Assembly: GCA_001805205.1 (NCBI GenBank)
Contig: MHER01000130.1
Location: 1 to 5,221 of the forward strand
Source of the DNA: Nitrospirae bacterium RIFCSPLOW2_12_42_9
GTDB taxonomy: Bacteria > Nitrospirota > 9FT-COMBO-42-15 > HDB-SIOI813
Direction of reading: 5' to 3'
Length of the DNA stretch: 5,221 nucleotides
In this document: one piece after another, positions 5,063 to 5,221 of the stretch
How positions within the stretch are numbered: the first letter of the stretch is position 1
How the letters are laid out: every line of letters starts with the position of its first letter
Translations under genes and position numbers: made by a program
Notes under the pieces: model-generated
What the model saw: only the letters and a program-made list of their open reading frames with translations
Databases searched by the model: none
Told to the model about the DNA's origin: nothing

Positions 5063-5221
5063 ATGAAGACAAAGATATTCCTTATATTTTTCATGGTGAT
5101 TACACTTATTTCCTGCAGCAGTCCTGAAGAGAAAAAGGTAAAGCATATGCAGCGTGGATTAAAATACTACAATGATAGCAAATACAATGAGGCTATCATA
5201 GAATTTAAAATTGCCTTGCAG
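5063..5221 (+). CDS. TPR-repeat lipoprotein, N-terminal part (3' end outside window)
   Basis: The first 53 residues are visible and the frame is still open at the window end. The N-terminus is a type II signal peptide: two lysines (K2, K4), a hydrophobic core (IFLIFFMVITLI) and lipobox LISC with Cys18 as the lipidated residue. The mature protein therefore probably sits in a membrane facing the periplasm. Residues about 25-53 read as the first tetratricopeptide repeat, with the G..Y....Y.EAI.EF..AL spacing (GLKYYNDSKYNEAIIEFKIALQ begins at residue 32). TPR lipoproteins act as protein-protein scaffolds. Placement divergent from an exopolysaccharide regulator, with an N-terminus of this style, recalls the long PrsT TPR protein of exosortase loci. 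A short outer-membrane assembly lipoprotein is also possible, because the length is unknown. Confidence 0.85.
   Translation, partial: MKTKIFLIFFMVITLISCSSPEEKKVKHMQRGLKYYNDSKYNEAIIEFKIALQ

Overview
The window is part of an extracellular or capsular polysaccharide export locus from a diderm (Gram-negative type) bacterium. The evidence for an outer membrane is the Wza-type polysaccharide export protein and a lipobox lipoprotein. The DNA is moderately AT-rich, and the coding regions use ATA (Ile) and AGA/AGG (Arg) freely. Together with the gene set, this would fit an environmental Nitrospirota or Desulfobacterota-like lineage. That placement is a guess from style, not from a marker gene.

Layout, left to right. 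(1) Positions 2-355, + strand: the C-terminal 117 residues of a Wza-type export protein with an SLBB domain. (2) A 50-bp convergent gap. (3) Four genes on the - strand, read right to left: a sigma-54 activator with a degenerate receiver domain (4875-3472); a 172-bp gap holding a 56-bp perfect palindrome that looks like a dispersed REP/MITE-type repeat; a small protein with a degenerate GGDEF domain (3299-2676); a GumC/Wzz-type chain-length determinant (2673-1222); and a stand-alone bacterial tyrosine kinase (1209-406). (4) A 187-bp divergent intergenic region with two candidate sigma-70 promoters facing each other, a small dyad and a C-run/G-run hairpin. (5) Positions 5063-5221, + strand: the start of a TPR-type lipoprotein that runs off the window.

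How the parts probably work together. The inner-membrane chain-length protein and the separate kinase form a split Wzc-type co-polymerase. It works with the Wza-type outer-membrane channel to set chain length and export the polymer. The degenerate GGDEF protein keeps an RxxD inhibitory-site motif but has lost the GGDEF active site. It is therefore better read as a c-di-GMP sensor or structural regulator of the machinery than as a cyclase. The sigma-54 activator may control this or linked promoters. The combination of Wza-type exporter, GumC-type protein, separate tyrosine kinase, sigma-54 regulator and TPR lipoprotein resembles exosortase (XrtA/PEP-CTERM) polysaccharide loci. No exosortase, PrsK kinase or PEP-CTERM protein lies in the window, so that link is inference.

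The most notable points are the perfect palindrome with a 10-bp tandem duplication in one arm, the way it supplies a false N-terminus to the GGDEF gene, and the I-site-only GGDEF domain itself. No gap without a gene exceeds 300 bases.
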